From Streptomyces antimicrobicus (lineage in GTDB: Bacteria > Actinomycetota > Actinomycetes > Streptomycetales > Streptomycetaceae), in assembly GCF_020532625.1 (NCBI RefSeq), contig NZ_JAJAUY010000033.1, positions 1-50,484 on the forward strand: a stretch of DNA of 50,484 nucleotides. The letters are read 5' to 3'. The translations under genes were made by a program, and so were the position numbers. The notes beneath the pieces are model-generated. The model searched no databases. It was not told the origin of the DNA and saw only the letters and a program-made list of their open reading frames with translations. Of the stretch, positions 1 to 7,381 are shown in pieces; position 1 is the stretch's first letter, and each line of letters starts with the position of its first letter.

Positions 1-1215
1 CGCGGTGTCCCGGGTGGTGGGGTCGGCGGGTACGTCGGCTTCGCGGACGGGCCGGGCGGTTCGGGTGGCTCGGGCGGGGCGGGCTCCGGCGGGCGGTCCG
101 CCGTACGGGACGGTGCAGCCGCGTCCGGTGCCGGGGCCGGGGCCGGGGTGGTCGAGCCCTGGGCCGTGCCGCTGGGCTCGCGCAGCCGGGTGAACCCGGC
201 CTCGGCGTGCGCCTGGCTGGCGCAGGCGCTGTACTGCTCGGGGCCCGGCCTGACCGCGGCCCGGCTCGACCCGGCCGACGGCAGGGTGGCGTGGTCGGTA
301 CCGGCGTCCGCGGCACCGGGGCGTACGGCGGAGAGCGGGGCGCCGCTGTACGCCGCCGGGCTGGTGCTCGCCGCGGCGCCGGGCAGCGAGACGGTCCTGG
401 CGCTGGATCCGGCCACCGGCGCGGAGCGGTGGAGGCGGAAGCTGCCGCAGGGCGCGAAGGTGGTGCCCGCCGGGCCCCAGACGCTCCTGGCCGCCCCGGA
501 CGGCGGCGTCACCGGCCTCGACTCGGCGACGGGAAGCCCGCGCTGGACCAAGCAGCTCGGCGGGCCGGGCTCGTTGTGGTGCGCCGGGCCCGAACTGCCC
601 GGGGCCGGCGGCGCGGCCGTGCTGTACGTGGCGACGCCCGCGGCGGACGGCGCCTCGACCCAGGTGGCGGAGGTGGAACCGGCGAGCGGGACGGTCCGGC
701 GGCAGCTGCGGGTCACCGGGCTGGTGGAGCCGGTCGGGGTCGCGCAGGGCGGGCTGTTCCTGCTGGAGAACGACAAGGCGTCGCAGGCGCGGGCGGTGGT
801 CCGGATCGACCTCGGGACGCAGGCGGTGCGGCGGGCGCGGCTGTCCGCGCCGCTGCTCCAGGCGCAGGCGGGGGTGGGGGCGGACGGGACCGTGTACGTC
901 TTCGGGACGTCGGGGGCGTTGGTGGCCGTACGCGGGGAGCGGGAGGAGTGGCGGCTGGAGACGGGGGTGACGGTGGCGTCGCGGCCGGTGCCGGGGGCGG
1001 GCCAGGTGTATCTGAGCGCGCCCGACGGGCGGTTGCTGGCGGTGGACGCGGCAGGCCGGCGGCTGGTCGGGCAGACCAGGCCGCGGATGGCGGACGGGCA
1101 GAACACGTACGCGGCGACGTTGCCGGCGCCGGTGGTGGGCGGGGACCGGGTCTTCGCCACGGCCCCCGACGGCACCGTCTTCGCGGCCCCGACCGCGAAC
1201 CCGGCCTCCTGGTAA
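1..1215 (+). CDS. PQQ-like beta-propeller repeat protein, 3' part (possibly the C-terminus of a Ser/Thr kinase)
   Basis: The reading frame is open from the first base, so the gene begins upstream and only its last ~404 residues are here. The first ~50 residues are a Gly/Ala/Ser-rich linker. After that comes a repeated pattern typical of PQQ-type (quinoprotein-like) beta-propeller blades, for example 'LDPADGRVAWSVP', 'LDPATGAERWRRKLP' and 'LDSATGSPRWTKQL', where D-x-x-T/D-G-x-x-x-W recurs about every 40 residues. Such propellers bind ligands or proteins. In Streptomyces many form the sensor half of membrane serine/threonine kinases, and a kinase beside ilvD is what I recall from related genomes. 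No kinase or membrane segment is visible here, so that identity is inference. It ends at TAA 1213-1215. Confidence 0.75.
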   Translation, partial: RGVPGGGVGGYVGFADGPGGSGGSGGAGSGGRSAVRDGAAASGAGAGAGVVEPWAVPLGSRSRVNPASACAWLAQALYCSGPGLTAARLDPADGRVAWSVPASAAPGRTAESGAPLYAAGLVLAAAPGSETVLALDPATGAERWRRKLPQGAKVVPAGPQTLLAAPDGGVTGLDSATGSPRWTKQLGGPGSLWCAGPELPGAGGAAVLYVATPAADGASTQVAEVEPASGTVRRQLRVTGLVEPVGVAQGGLFLLENDKASQARAVVRIDLGTQAVRRARLSAPLLQAQAGVGADGTVYVFGTSGALVAVRGEREEWRLETGVTVASRPVPGAGQVYLSAPDGRLLAVDAAGRRLVGQTRPRMADGQNTYAATLPAPVVGGDRVFATAPDGTVFAAPTANPASW

Positions 1216-1766
1216 GGCCTGCCCCCACTCCGCGGCTCGACCCGGCCTCCCCGGTCGCGCGAGGGACGGAACGGGCTGGCATCCCGGCGGCTCCGCGCGG
1301 GTGCGCCCGAACACCGCGCGGGCTGGAGTGCCCCGGCCCGGTACCCGCCTGACGCGGCGCCACCGCCGCCCGGCGTCCGGCGTCCGCCACTGCCAACACC
1401 GCGCACCCTGGGGCGAAGCCCCGGAGCCATCGGCCGGAGCCGAAACCCACGCGGCCCGGGCGGGGGCCGCGCCCCGTGCGGCCCGGGCGGGGCCGGCCCG
1501 AGAGCGAGTCCGAGGGCGGCCGGCCCAAGTCCAGGGGCGGACCCTTCCCGGAGGCCGAGCGGGACCGACGCCCCCACGGCAGAGCCGCCGATCACAGCCC
1601 CGCGCGGCCTGGGCCGCGCGGGAAGAGCTAGCCGGGGCCGAGCCCCGTCCGGCCGGGCCAGGGCCGCGCGCGGGAAGGCCGGGCCGGGCGCGAGCCCCGT
1701 GAGGCCGGGCCCGGGCCGCGCGCCGAGACCGGGTCGGGGCCGAGCCCGTGCGGACCCGGCCGGGGG
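1216..1766. other. 551-bp gene-free GC-rich spacer
   Basis: This gap lies between the stops of the propeller gene and ilvD, which converge. Open frames run through it, but their translations are Arg/Pro/Gly/Ala-rich with no domain and look like composition artefacts. The ilvD-proximal end holds a ~50-bp imperfect repeat, listed separately. I see no tRNA, promoter or convincing small gene. Confidence 0.6.
1611..1763. repeat. three imperfect copies of a ~50-bp GC-rich repeat
   Basis: The block opening GGGCCGCGCG restarts at 1611, 1661 and 1713. Each copy continues through a gaag/gag stretch and then a 'GAGCCCCGT'-like block ('gagcccgt' in the last). The array stops three bases before the ilvD stop codon complement. 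The copies differ by small indels, so the array is old or was never exact. Confidence 0.6.
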
Positions 1767-3617
1767 TCAGTTCAGCTTGGAGACGTCGCGGACCGCGCCC
1801 TTGTCGGCGCTGGTGGCCATGGCCGCGTAGGCGCGCAGGGCCGCGGAGACCTTGCGTTCGCGGTTGCGCGGAGCGTAGACGCCGCCCAGGGCCTCGCGGC
1901 GGGCCGCCAGCGTGGCCTCGTCCACCAGGAGCTCGATCGAGCGGTTCGGGATGTCGATGCGGATCCGGTCGCCGTCCTCGACCAGGGCGATCGTGCCGCC
2001 CGAGGCCGCCTCCGGCGAGGCGTGGCCGATGGAGAGGCCCGAGGTGCCGCCGGAGAAGCGGCCGTCCGTGACCAGGGCGCAGGTCTTGCCCAGGCCCCGG
2101 CCCTTCAGGAACGACGTCGGGTAGAGCATCTCCTGCATGCCCGGCCCGCCGCGCGGGCCCTCGTAGCGGATGACGACGACGTCGCCCGCCTTGACCTGCT
2201 TGGTCAGGATCTTCTCGACCGCCTCGTCCTGCGACTCGCAGACCACCGCCGGCCCCTCGAAGGTCCAGATCGACTCGTCGACGCCGGCCGTCTTGACCAC
2301 GCAGCCGTCCTCGGCGATGTTGCCGCGCAGCACGGCCAGCCCGCCGTCCTTGCTGTACGCGTGCTGGACGGAGCGGATGCAGCCGTTCTCGGCGTCCAGG
2401 TCCAGGGAGTCCCAGCGCTCGGACTGGGAGAAGGCGGTGGCGGAGCGCTTGCAGCCGGGGGCGGCGTGCCACAGCTCCATGGCCTCCTCGGTGGCCGTGC
2501 CGGAGCGGGCGTCCCACTTGGCCAGCCAGTCCTCCAGGTTGGTGGAGTGGACCGTCGTGACGTCCTTGTTCAGCAGCCCGCCGCGGTGCAGTTCACCGAG
2601 GATGGCGGGGATGCCGCCGGCGCGGTGCACGTCCTCCATGTAGTACGTGCCGCCCGGGGCGACGTTCGGGGCGACCTTGGCCAGGCAGGGCACGCGCCGG
2701 GAGACCTCGTCGATGTCCTTGAGGTCGTAGTCCAGGCCCGCCTCCTGCGCCGCGGCCAGCAGGTGCAGGATCGTGTTCGTGGAGCCGCCCATGGCGATGT
2801 CGAGGGCCATGGCGTTCTCGAAGGCCTGGCGGGTGGCGATGTTGCGGGGCAGGACGGACTCGTCGCCGCCTTCGTAGTAGCGCTTGGTGATCTCCACGAC
2901 CGTGCGGCCGGCCTCCTCGTAGAGGGCGCGGCGGGCGGTGTGCGTGGCGAGGACGGAGCCGTTGCCGGGCAGGGCCAGGCCGATGGCCTCGGCGAGGCAG
3001 TTCATGGAGTTGGCGGTGAACATGCCGGAACACGAGCCGCAGGTCGGGCAGGCGTTCTCCTCGATGCGCAGGACGTCGGCGTCGGAGACGTTCTCGTTCG
3101 AGGCGTCGACCATGGCGTCGATCAGGTCCAGCTTGCGCACCGTGCCGTCGACCAGGGTGGCCTGGCCGGCCTCCATCGGGCCGCCGGAGACGAAGACCAC
3201 GGGGATGTTCAGGCGCATCGCGGCCATCAGCATGCCGGGGGTGATCTTGTCGCAGTTGGAGATGCAGATCAGGGCGTCGGCGCAGTGCGCCTCGACCATG
3301 TACTCCACGCTGTCCGCGATCAGGTCGCGGGAGGGGAGGGAGTAGAGCATGCCGGCGTGGCCCATGGCGATGCCGTCGTCCACCGCGATGGTGTTGAACT
3401 CGCGGGGCACGGCGCCGGCCGCGCGGATGGCGTCGGAGACGATCCGGCCGACCGGGGCGAGGTGGGTGTGACCGGGCACGAACTCGGTGAAGGAGTTGGC
3501 CACCGCGACGATCGGCTTGCCGATGTCCTCGCTCGCTACGCCCGAGGCGCGCATCAGGGCGCGCGCGCCCGCCATGTTGCGGCCGTGGGTGACGGTGCGG
3601 GACCTCAGCTCGGGCAT
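1767..3617 (-). CDS. ilvD: Dihydroxy-acid dehydratase
   Basis: IlvD dehydrates 2,3-dihydroxy-isovalerate and 2,3-dihydroxy-3-methylvalerate to the 2-oxo acids of valine/leucine and isoleucine synthesis, using an Fe-S cluster. The 616-residue product has the family start '[20 protein letters not shown]', the '[14 protein letters not shown]' block with a cluster cysteine, '[18 protein letters not shown]', and the C-terminal 'TDGRFSGG' motif. A longer frame begins at 3659, but I chose ATG 3615-3617. The protein family starts there, and GGGGAG lies about 9 nt upstream on the coding strand. Upstream are three palindromes and a TAGCCT box on the coding strand (complement of 3665-3670). The gene lies alone, 104 bp after the TetR stop. 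Confidence 0.97.
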   Translation of the reverse strand: MPELRSRTVTHGRNMAGARALMRASGVASEDIGKPIVAVANSFTEFVPGHTHLAPVGRIVSDAIRAAGAVPREFNTIAVDDGIAMGHAGMLYSLPSRDLIADSVEYMVEAHCADALICISNCDKITPGMLMAAMRLNIPVVFVSGGPMEAGQATLVDGTVRKLDLIDAMVDASNENVSDADVLRIEENACPTCGSCSGMFTANSMNCLAEAIGLALPGNGSVLATHTARRALYEEAGRTVVEITKRYYEGGDESVLPRNIATRQAFENAMALDIAMGGSTNTILHLLAAAQEAGLDYDLKDIDEVSRRVPCLAKVAPNVAPGGTYYMEDVHRAGGIPAILGELHRGGLLNKDVTTVHSTNLEDWLAKWDARSGTATEEAMELWHAAPGCKRSATAFSQSERWDSLDLDAENGCIRSVQHAYSKDGGLAVLRGNIAEDGCVVKTAGVDESIWTFEGPAVVCESQDEAVEKILTKQVKAGDVVVIRYEGPRGGPGMQEMLYPTSFLKGRGLGKTCALVTDGRFSGGTSGLSIGHASPEAASGGTIALVEDGDRIRIDIPNRSIELLVDEATLAARREALGGVYAPRNRERKVSAALRAYAAMATSADKGAVRDVSKLN

Positions 3618-3663
3618 CGGGTCTACTCCCCATGATCCATGGATGCGGATAAGGCTCACGTAC

Positions 3664-3709
3664 GAGGCTACGCCTCATGCCTGCCATGCGGACACCTTGT
3701 CCGCATGGC
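3664..3709. promoter_or_regulatory. palindromes upstream of ilvD, including one with 12-bp perfect arms
   Basis: GCCATGCGGACA (3683-3694) and TGTCCGCATGGC (3698-3709) are perfect inverted repeats around CCT. A second, GAGGC-TAC-GCCTC, lies at 3664-3676 and overlaps a TAGCCT -10-like box for ilvD. A third, ATCCATGGAT, is at 3635-3644, outside this interval. The first lies between the TetR stop (3722) and ilvD, so it could be the TetR-gene terminator, an ilvD operator, or both. There is no T-run to favour termination. Confidence 0.5.
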
Positions 3710-3721
3710 GGGACGTGGGGG

Positions 3722-4525
3722 TCATTCCTCGGTCAGGTACCGCTGGAGGGTCGGGGCCACCAGGGTCACGATCTCCTCCGGCTCCGCGCTGGCCAGCGGC
3801 TCGACCTGGACGACGTAGCGCAGCAGCGCGATGCCGATCATGTGGGAGGCGGCCAGCTCGGCGCGGAAGGTGGGGTCGGGCACGTCGAGGTCGGCGGCGA
3901 CCCGCGACAGCACGCGGCGCAGCACCAGGCCGCGCAGCACCTTGGCGGCGGCCTCGTGGGTGAGCGCCGAGCGGATGACGGCGAGGAGCGGGGCCCGGGT
4001 GGCCGGGTTCTCCCAGACGCCGAGGAAGTAGCGGGCCAGGCGCTCGCCGATGCCGTCGGGGCCCTCGCCCAGGAGGGCGGGGACGACCAGGGCGGGCTCC
4101 ATCGTGACCTCGATCGCGGCGGCGAACAGGTCGTCCTTGGAGCCGAAGTAGTGGTGGACCAGGGCGGGGTCCACCCCGGCGGCCTTGGCGACGCCGCGGA
4201 CGGAGGTCTTGTCGTAGCCGCGCTCGGCGAAGACCTGGCGGGCGGCGAGGCGGATCCGTTCCTGGGTGCTGGGGCCGTCGTCGGCCTCGTCCCGGGGCGG
4301 GCGGCCGGGACCGCGGCGGCGGCGCGGCGGCGACTGGTCGGACGGCTGGCCGGACGACCGGTCCGACGGCTGGCCCGACGACCGGCCCGACGACCGGCCC
4401 GACGACCGGTCCGACGGTGCCGCGGGCGCGGGCCGGTCCGGGGCCGGACCGGAGGCGGCGCCCCGAGCGGGGCCGGCAGCGGGACCGGGCACCGGTTCCT
4501 GGGCGGGGGCCGGGGCGGGCGTCAT
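3722..4525 (-). CDS. TetR-family transcriptional regulator with a long disordered N-terminus
   Basis: A 267-residue product. Residues ~86-133 form a TetR helix-turn-helix: '[20 protein letters not shown]', then '[22 protein letters not shown]'. The ~130-residue remainder is the helical ligand/dimer domain and carries 'EVTMEPALV' and a '[13 protein letters not shown]' segment typical of the TetR_C group with Streptomyces members. The first ~75 residues are Pro/Ala, then Ser/Arg/Gly repeats ([11 protein letters not shown]), then a basic stretch ([13 protein letters not shown]) that may contact DNA. The start at 4525 is chosen because its ATG overlaps the isomerase stop as ATGA, so the two genes are translationally coupled. 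The ligand is unknown; control of its own operon is the default guess. Confidence 0.9.
   Translation of the reverse strand: MTPAPAPAQEPVPGPAAGPARGAASGPAPDRPAPAAPSDRSSGRSSGRSSGQPSDRSSGQPSDQSPPRRRRGPGRPPRDEADDGPSTQERIRLAARQVFAERGYDKTSVRGVAKAAGVDPALVHHYFGSKDDLFAAAIEVTMEPALVVPALLGEGPDGIGERLARYFLGVWENPATRAPLLAVIRSALTHEAAAKVLRGLVLRRVLSRVAADLDVPDPTFRAELAASHMIGIALLRYVVQVEPLASAEPEEIVTLVAPTLQRYLTEE
4320..4415. repeat. 12-bp tandem repeats inside the TetR gene
   Basis: Units of the form CGACGACCGGCC / CGACGGCTGGCC repeat about six times and encode the Ser-Ser-Gly-Arg / Gln-Pro-Ser-Asp tract. The unit length is a multiple of three, so copy number can change without breaking the frame. Confidence 0.7.
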
Positions 4526-5355
4526 CGGCGCCGCGCCGGGTCCGTCGCGCCGGTCGAGGCCAGGTGCAGCCGGGTGAAGGCGAGCGCCTCGGCGAGGTCG
4601 GCCTCGCGCTCGGCCGACGACATGGCCCGGCGGGTGTTGACCTCCAGGACGATGTGCCCGTCGAAGCCGTTGCGGGCGAGGCGCTCCAGCAGCTCGGCGC
4701 ACGGCTGGGTGCCGCGGCCCGGCACGAGGTGCTCGTCCTTGCCCGAACCGCTGCCGTCGGCGAGGTGGACGTGCGCGAGGCGGTCGCCCATGCGGTCGAT
4801 CATGGCGGTGGCGTCGGTCCGGGCGGTCGCGGTGTGCGACAGGTCGACCGTGTAGTGCCGGTAGTCGTCCTTGGTGACGTCCCACTCGGGCGCGTACGCG
4901 AGCATCTCGCGGTCGCGGTAGCGCCAGGGGTACATGTTCTCCACGGCGAACCGCACGTCGGTCTCCTCGGCCATCCGCCAGATCCCGCTGACGAACTCGC
5001 GGCCGTACTGGCGCTGCCAGCGGAACGGCGGGTGGACGACGACGGTGGACGCGCCGAGCCGTTCGGCGGCCGACCGGGCCCGCTGCAGCTTGGTCCACGG
5101 ATCGGTGGACCACACCCGCTGGGTGATCAGCAGGCACGGGGCGTGGATGGCGAGGACGGGCACGCCGTGCTGGTCGGACAGCCGGCGCAGGGCGTCGACG
5201 TCCTGGCTGACGGGGTCGTTCCAGACCATGACCTCGACGCCGTCGTAGCCGAGGCGCGCGGCGGTCTCGAAGGCCGTCGCCGTGGACTCCGGATAGACGG
5301 AGGCGGTGGACAGGGCGACCTTCGCGTCCGGGATGCGCACCACTGGTTCTGCCAC
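4522..5355 (-). CDS. Sugar phosphate isomerase/epimerase-type TIM-barrel protein
   Basis: The 277-residue product fits the xylose-isomerase-like (AP endonuclease family 2) TIM barrel. Metal-ligand type motifs appear in order: 'AIHAPC', '[10 protein letters not shown]', '[10 protein letters not shown]', 'DLSHTATA', '[11 protein letters not shown]' and '[11 protein letters not shown]'. These supply the Glu, His and Asp ligands expected for a two-metal site. The substrate cannot be read from sequence: isomerases, epimerases and endonuclease IV-like enzymes share the fold. It starts at GTG 5353-5355 with no Shine-Dalgarno but a TACGCT box 6 nt upstream, so the message is probably leaderless. The TetR gene follows with a 4-bp overlap. 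Confidence 0.85.
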   Translation of the reverse strand: MAEPVVRIPDAKVALSTASVYPESTATAFETAARLGYDGVEVMVWNDPVSQDVDALRRLSDQHGVPVLAIHAPCLLITQRVWSTDPWTKLQRARSAAERLGASTVVVHPPFRWQRQYGREFVSGIWRMAEETDVRFAVENMYPWRYRDREMLAYAPEWDVTKDDYRHYTVDLSHTATARTDATAMIDRMGDRLAHVHLADGSGSGKDEHLVPGRGTQPCAELLERLARNGFDGHIVLEVNTRRAMSSAEREADLAEALAFTRLHLASTGATDPARRR

Positions 5356-5367
5356 GGGGACAGCGTA
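5353..5367 (-). promoter_or_regulatory. leaderless promoter -10 for the isomerase-tetR operon
   Basis: TACGCT (complement of 5362-5367) ends 6 nt before the GTG, matching TANNNT with transcription starting at the first base of the codon. No clear -35 and no Shine-Dalgarno are visible. Confidence 0.5.
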
Positions 5368-5494
5368 CGGGGCGGCTGTTCGGGCCGCCGGTAGTGGTCG
5401 CGGGTAGGGTCGCGGGTAGGGGTCCCGGGAAGACGGGCCCCACCCGGCGCCCCCCGCGGCGGCCGGTGAGCGGGCCGCGCCGCGCGGCCCCCGC

Positions 5495-6433
5495 TCAGGC
5501 CGCCGGCACCGGCAGGTGGTCCAGGTGGCGCAGGATGACGCCCTCGCGCAGCGCCCACGGGCAGATCTCCACGTCGTCCACGCCGAACAGGTCCATCGCG
5601 CCCTCCGCGACCAGCGCGCCGGCCAGCAGCTGCGGGGCCCGGCCCGCGGAGACGCCGGGCAGGGTGCAGCGGTCGGCGACCGTCATCGTGGACAACCGGG
5701 GCACCCAGTCCTCCAGCGCCTTGCGGCTCAGGGTCCGCGGCACGTACAGGCCCTCGGCGGAGCGGGCGGCGCCCGCGATCCGGGCCAGCTGCTTGAAGGT
5801 CTTGGACGTGGCGACCACGTGGTCGGGTGCGCCGAGCCGGGTGATCTCGCCGACCGCCCGGGCGATCTGCGCCCGCGCGTGCCGGCGCAGGGCCCGGACG
5901 TCGTCCGGCTGCGGCGGGTCGCCGGGCAGCCAGCCCGCGGTCAGCCGGCCGGCGCCCAGCGGCAGCGACACCGCGGCGTCCGGCTGCTCGTCCATGCCGT
6001 ACGCGATCTCCAGCGAACCGCCGCCGATGTCGAGGACCAGCAGCTTGCCCGCCGACCAGCCGAACCAGCGGCGTACGGCCAGGAACGTCAGCCGCGCCTC
6101 GTCCTCGCCGCTGAGCACCTGCAGGTCCACGCCGGTCTCGCTGCGGACCCGCTCCAGCACCTCGTCGGCGTTGGTGGCCTCGCGCACCGCCGAGGTGGCG
6201 AACGGCAGCACGTCCTCGCAGCCCTTGTCCTCGGCCGCCTGCACGGCGCCCGCGATGACCGACACCAGCCGCTCGACGCCCTCGGGGCCGACCGCGCCGT
6301 GCTCGTCGAGGAGCTCCGCCAGGCGCAGTTCCACCTTGTGCGAGTGCGCGGGCAGCGGGCGCGCACCGGGGTGCGCGTCCATCACCAGCAGGTGGACCGT
6401 GTTCGAACCCACGTCAAGGACACCGAGTCTCAT
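5495..6433 (-). CDS. Ppx/GppA family exopolyphosphatase
   Basis: A 312-residue actin-fold phosphatase of the family that removes terminal phosphate from polyphosphate or converts pppGpp to ppGpp. Family motifs are '[13 protein letters not shown]' at the N-terminus (phosphate 1), '[16 protein letters not shown]', the catalytic '[15 protein letters not shown]', and '[14 protein letters not shown]' (phosphate 2). The short length is the one-module actinobacterial form without the C-terminal HD-like domain of E. coli Ppx. Which substrate it uses is not decidable here. It is divergent from the Cys-rich gene at 6496, and both starts look leaderless. Confidence 0.92.
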   Translation of the reverse strand: MRLGVLDVGSNTVHLLVMDAHPGARPLPAHSHKVELRLAELLDEHGAVGPEGVERLVSVIAGAVQAAEDKGCEDVLPFATSAVREATNADEVLERVRSETGVDLQVLSGEDEARLTFLAVRRWFGWSAGKLLVLDIGGGSLEIAYGMDEQPDAAVSLPLGAGRLTAGWLPGDPPQPDDVRALRRHARAQIARAVGEITRLGAPDHVVATSKTFKQLARIAGAARSAEGLYVPRTLSRKALEDWVPRLSTMTVADRCTLPGVSAGRAPQLLAGALVAEGAMDLFGVDDVEICPWALREGVILRHLDHLPVPAA

Positions 6434-6446
6434 GTGCGAAACGCTA
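6431..6446 (-). promoter_or_regulatory. leaderless promoter -10 for ppx/gppA
   Basis: TAGCGT (complement of 6441-6446) lies 7 nt before the ATG and there is no ribosome binding site. Confidence 0.5.
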
Positions 6447-6482
6447 CTGGCACGGACGCGGACGGGTGACGTGAGGGGCGCT

Positions 6483-6498
6483 TACGCTTGGGTTTGTG
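6483..6498 (+). promoter_or_regulatory. leaderless promoter -10 for the Cys-rich protein
   Basis: TACGCT at 6483-6488 precedes GTG 6496 by 7 nt. With the oppositely oriented TAGCGT at 6441-6446, the 62-bp gap carries two back-to-back promoters. Confidence 0.5.
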
Positions 6499-7308
6499 CC
6501 AGACAAGAAGAAGGCCAAGAGCAAGAAGTCCGCCGGGACCGCCTTCCGCGGCGAGCCCGACGAGAAGGGCCTGGACTTCCCGCGGGCCTGGGTGGAGTTC
6601 CCCGACCCGGCCGACGACGAGCAGGTCTTCCGCTGCGACCTGACCTGGCTCACCTCCCGCTGGACCTGCATCTTCGGCCAGGGCTGCCAGGGCATCCGCG
6701 AGGGCCGCGCCGACGACGGCTGCTGCACGCTCGGCGCGCACTTCTCCGACGAGGACGACGAGGCGCGGGTGGCGGGGCACGTGGCCCGGCTGACGCCGGA
6801 GCTGTGGCAGTTCCACGACGTCGGCACCGCCTCCGGCTGGACGCAGCTCGACGACGACGGGGAGAAGCAGACCCGCCGCTGGCAGGGCTCGTGCATCTTC
6901 CAGAACCGGCCCGGCTTCGCCGGTGGCGCCGGCTGCTCGCTGCACATCCTGGCCCTGAAGGAGGGGCGCGAGCCCCTGGAGACCAAGCCGGACGTGTGCT
7001 GGCAGCTGCCGATCCGGCGTACGTACGACTGGATCGACCGGCCCGACGACACCCGGGTGCTGCAGGTCTCCATCGGCGAGTACGACCGGCGCGGCTGGGG
7101 TCCGGGCGGTCACGACCTGCACTGGTGGTGCACCTCGGCGACCTCCGCGCACGGGGCCGGCGAGCCGGTCTACGTCTCGTACCGGGCGGAGCTGACCGAG
7201 CTGATGGGCAAGGAGGGCTACGACGCCCTGGTCGAGCTGTGCGAGGCCCGGCTGGCCTCGCTGCTGCCGATGGCCCCGCACCCGGCCGACCCGCCGAAGC
7301 CGGCCTGA
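6496..7308 (+). CDS. Conserved cysteine-rich protein of unknown function
   Basis: 270 residues with a lysine-rich start ([11 protein letters not shown]). Conserved-looking cysteines fall in clusters: '[12 protein letters not shown]', '[11 protein letters not shown]', 'GSCIFQNRP' with '[11 protein letters not shown]', '[10 protein letters not shown]' and 'LHWWCTS'. The spacing suggests a metal or Fe-S site, reminiscent of DUF3109/YkgJ-type proteins, but that family name is from memory and uncertain. There is no signal peptide or membrane segment, so it should be cytoplasmic. I use the GTG at 6496 because a -10-like box sits just upstream and no other start fits. The stop codon lies inside the first unit of a 16-bp tandem repeat. 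Confidence 0.8.
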   Translation: MPDKKKAKSKKSAGTAFRGEPDEKGLDFPRAWVEFPDPADDEQVFRCDLTWLTSRWTCIFGQGCQGIREGRADDGCCTLGAHFSDEDDEARVAGHVARLTPELWQFHDVGTASGWTQLDDDGEKQTRRWQGSCIFQNRPGFAGGAGCSLHILALKEGREPLETKPDVCWQLPIRRTYDWIDRPDDTRVLQVSIGEYDRRGWGPGGHDLHWWCTSATSAHGAGEPVYVSYRAELTELMGKEGYDALVELCEARLASLLPMAPHPADPPKPA

Positions 7309-7365
7309 GCCGAAGCCGGCCTGAGCCGAAGCCGGCCTGAGCCGCGGCCGGCCTGAGCCGCGGCC
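7294..7365. repeat. 16-bp tandem repeat, 4.5 copies, over a stop codon
   Basis: The unit CCGAAGCCGGCCTGAG occurs three times exactly (7294-7309, 7310-7325, 7326-7341). A fourth copy (7342-7357) reads ccgcggccggcctgag, and a half copy ends at 7365. The first unit encodes the last residues and the TGA stop of the upstream gene. Confidence 0.9.
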
Positions 7366-7381
7366 GCCCCGGGCGTCGTCG

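Noticed and set aside
713..1528. A 271-codon minus-strand frame over the propeller gene and spacer
   Set aside because: Arg/Pro-rich throughout with no domain, lying antisense to a real gene.
2022..3635. A 537-codon frame antisense to ilvD
   Set aside because: High-GC shadow frame; composition-driven Val/Gly/Asp/Ala translation and no start signals, while ilvD on the other strand is unmistakable.
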